Shown here: piece by piece, positions 61,946 through 64,000 of the stretch
Layout of the letters: each line of letters begins with the position of its first letter
How positions within the stretch are numbered: the first letter of the stretch is position 1
Assembly: GCA_009739215.1 (NCBI GenBank)
Contig: VSJF01000004.1
Span: 2,294,001-2,358,000 of the forward strand
Reading direction: 5' to 3'
Origin: Floccularia luteovirens
Taxonomy: Eukaryota > Basidiomycota > Agaricomycetes > Agaricales > Squamanitaceae
DNA length: 64,000 nt
Position numbers and translations under genes: made by a program
Notes under the pieces: model-generated
What the model saw: only the letters and a program-made list of their open reading frames with translations
Database searches by the model: none
What the model was told of the DNA's origin: nothing

Positions 61946-64000
61946 TTATTCCTGACCATTCTCAGCTGCGTCCTGGTCCCAAATCACTTCTCTGGGGATC
62001 CTTCTTGCCAAAAATTTGGACTTATGAATAGCCATCCTCCGTCTATCTCTCCAACCGGCCCACACACTCAATAGCATTGAGAAGAATGTAGCTGCAATCG
62101 TGATATACAACGTAGCAACGTAACACTCTCTCCCTAGAACGCAAAGTGGACCATCTTCTGCCCTTGGAGGGAAGAGAGATGCTTTGGGGCGTGCTTCGTG
62201 CGCGTCGAGGTTACGTCCGAATATTATTGAGAACACATTTCCTGCTAACATTGGAGACATGGATAAATAACCCCAGTTCTCGGAAAAGTGGGCTGTTCAT
62301 AGTATGGATACCTCAGTAAACACTTCCTCACAATGGAAATCACCTGGACTTACGCAAGCCAAACCACTCGATACAAACAGTGGGAAACAAGGAAAACACA
62401 CTTCCGTGCGCGAGTCCCAAAAGAGCCGAAGAGATCCACAGGTTGCTAATATCGTCAACATTCGCAGCAGTGACTTGGGAAATGAAGAAGAAAAATGCGA
62501 CGAGTACAAGACAGTAGGACCGAGGCATGCCGAGTTTATTTTTTGTAAAGTCAGAGACGAGACCTAATTGGGTTAATCGGGTGTCAAAAACGACCATTGA
62601 TTGACATAATGACGACATACCAATGAATATTCTGCCGGAAAAGTTCAAAAGACTTATGGAGGACACCTGAGTCGCTTGCCAGCGTGCGGCTTCGATTTGG
62701 TCGTATGACGAATTTCCTTTCGCATAGAGAGCTTGTGACATTGAGCCTACATTGTTGATGTCTTACCCTTTGGGGTTAACTGGTGTTGAAAATATGTTAT
62801 CGTTTAATAACTCACACATAAGGCCGGTTCCGCTCACTTCATATTAGTGTCAGTAAAGAAACCACAAACTGTATTTTATATGACTCACACATTGATAATA
62901 TACTGAACAGAAGCCAAAAGTCACCGCTTTCCCAAAGTCTGCGTCCATAGATGTTGGGTAGGCCATCGTCATCATAGCTTGTAGCCGTGCCCCTGCTTAA
63001 GCTCCTACCAGCACCCGAAGAACTTCTAGAATGGGCTCTAGATGGACTTAGTTCTACGGAGTTATTATCTCGGTTGTATTGGAGGAGTGGTGAGTCCGGA
63101 GAAGCATTTGAGATGACATGCGAAACTCTGGCATTTAGGTCATCATGTTCAAGAAGTGGAGAAAGGCTTTCAGCTCCGTGTTCCATGTAAGGGCTGTCAT
63201 TGGAGTCATGACCTTCATCCAGTGCTTTATGAGATTCAACAGGTGGTAAAGGGATCGGGCGGACTAAGAAAACGCCCATTAACATGGGAATAGATGTTCC
63301 CAGTGCTAGAAGAAGCAAAAAGGCTGAAGTATCTCCTGCATAGAATACATGCGCGATTGTGGAAAATAGGAACGCTGAAAGTCCAAAGCCAGATATGACT
63401 AGACCTGTCGTAGATGCACGCTATATGGATGCGAGTTAGGGATAGATGCGACTTGGAAGAAATTCGCGACACTGACAGCTCTATCTGGAAAGGACTTGGC
63501 TGTTGAATTCACAGAGCTAGTCAGTCCACCATTTCCTCCTGCCCCTGTCATGAAACTGCATGCGACAAGCAAATAGAAATAGAACGTGGCTAAAGTCGGG
63601 ACATCGTCAGGCAGACCAATGTCAAACATGCGTCGAATTCCAGAGTACCCTGATAGAAGTAGAAAGAATGCGGATATCAACGGTAGTCGTGGACCTCGAG
63701 AATCGACAATTTTCCCCCAGATCGGACCACTACTATACACACCGACTAAAATAATCGAAAGATAAGAACGTGATGTGATAAGAGAGACATGTCGCACCAT
63801 TTCCCGCAAGAGCAATAATGTTGAGCTGAGTATGTGTTATTCGAAGGCGTGCACCTAGTTGGGGAGCATACGCTATGTAATAGAATAGTATTATTATCGG
63901 TGTTAACCACGGAGATCAGCAGAGAAGCTGGCTTCATCGAAGCATTGTGATTTCAAACTGCTTTCATGCTTCTCTATGATACAAAGATCGAGGATAACTT
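61946..64000 (-). CDS. MCH1/nodulin-like MFS transporter, 5' end beyond window
   Basis: Runs off the right edge. The first clear family segment is YAPQLGARLRITHTQLNIIA with LAGN, then YSSGPIWGKIVDSRGPRLPL and YSGIRRMFDIG. This is the layout of fungal Mch1-like (monocarboxylate-transporter-homologue) proteins with the nodulin-like fold. A long Ser-rich cytosolic loop (HSNDSPYMEHGAESLSPLLE region) separates the two six-TM halves. The second half has WESGDFWLLFSILSM, a 21-nt exon (62816-62836), MYINNVGSMSQAL, LVSDFTKNKLGMPRSYCLV and the C-terminal tail ending ...WDQDAAENGQE. Probably a vacuolar or plasma-membrane solute carrier; substrate unknown. The reading upstream of YAPQL is unclear, so the N-terminus is not called. 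Confidence 0.8.

Overview
The window is nuclear DNA of a filamentous basidiomycete, most likely an Agaricomycete. Genes are split by many introns of about 50-65 bases with GTRNGT/YAG ends, genes lie close together on both strands, and the contents are typical of that group: laccase-type multicopper oxidases, a PL1 pectate lyase, a P450, DUF4436 membrane proteins, and a fused ADE2. I cannot name a genus from the sequence alone.

Layout. 1-0.9 kb: 3' part of an F-box/LRR-type gene. 0.9-3.5 kb: non-coding, with a short direct repeat and a stem-loop. 3.5-7.8 kb: tandem pair of DUF4436-like membrane proteins with duplicated promoters. 8.8-11.2 kb: cytochrome P450. 11.5-13.3 kb (-): unknown basidiomycete protein, possibly nuclear. 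13.5-20.5 kb (-): URB1/NPA1, a large nucleolar 60S assembly factor, divergent from a SAMHD1-type HD dNTPase (20.9-23.1 kb, +). 23.3-26.4 kb (-): alpha/beta hydrolase and secreted pectate lyase. 28.2-30.2 kb (-): ADE2 (PurK-PurE fusion), sharing a 161-bp divergent promoter with RSA3, another 60S assembly factor. 31.3-35.7 kb (-): SH3/Ras-association polarity-type protein. 36.09-36.20 kb: a foldback inverted repeat resembling a MITE. 36.6-40.9 kb (+): M1 aminopeptidase with two apparent +1 frameshifts. 42.8-45.6 kb (-) and 51.2-53.8 kb (+): two paralogous laccase-like proteins separated by 5.6 kb without a convincing gene. 55.0-57.3 kb (-): DHA1-type MFS transporter. 59.2-61.5 kb (+): 2-isopropylmalate synthase. 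61.9 kb to the window end (-): MCH1/nodulin-like MFS transporter, cut by the window edge.

The most unusual biology is the laccase-like pair. Both keep the type-1 copper residues and the L3/L4 histidines. Both have Asp-Phe-Asp where laccases have His-Trp-His (L1), and His-Ser-Gln where laccases have His-Ser-His (L2), so the trinuclear copper site should be incomplete. Other points are predicted coding microexons of 3, 4, 11, 12 and 21 nt, two GC-AG introns, two members of the yeast Npa1 pre-60S complex (URB1 and RSA3) within 17.5 kb, and three single-base frameshifts clustered at 36.7-44.9 kb that could be assembly errors or early gene decay.

The genes do not form one pathway. Housekeeping genes (URB1, RSA3, ADE2, LEU4-type IPMS) are interleaved with accessory secreted or detoxifying enzymes (P450, pectate lyase, MCO-like proteins, hydrolase, transporters). 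All exon boundaries were read by eye from splice signals and family conservation.
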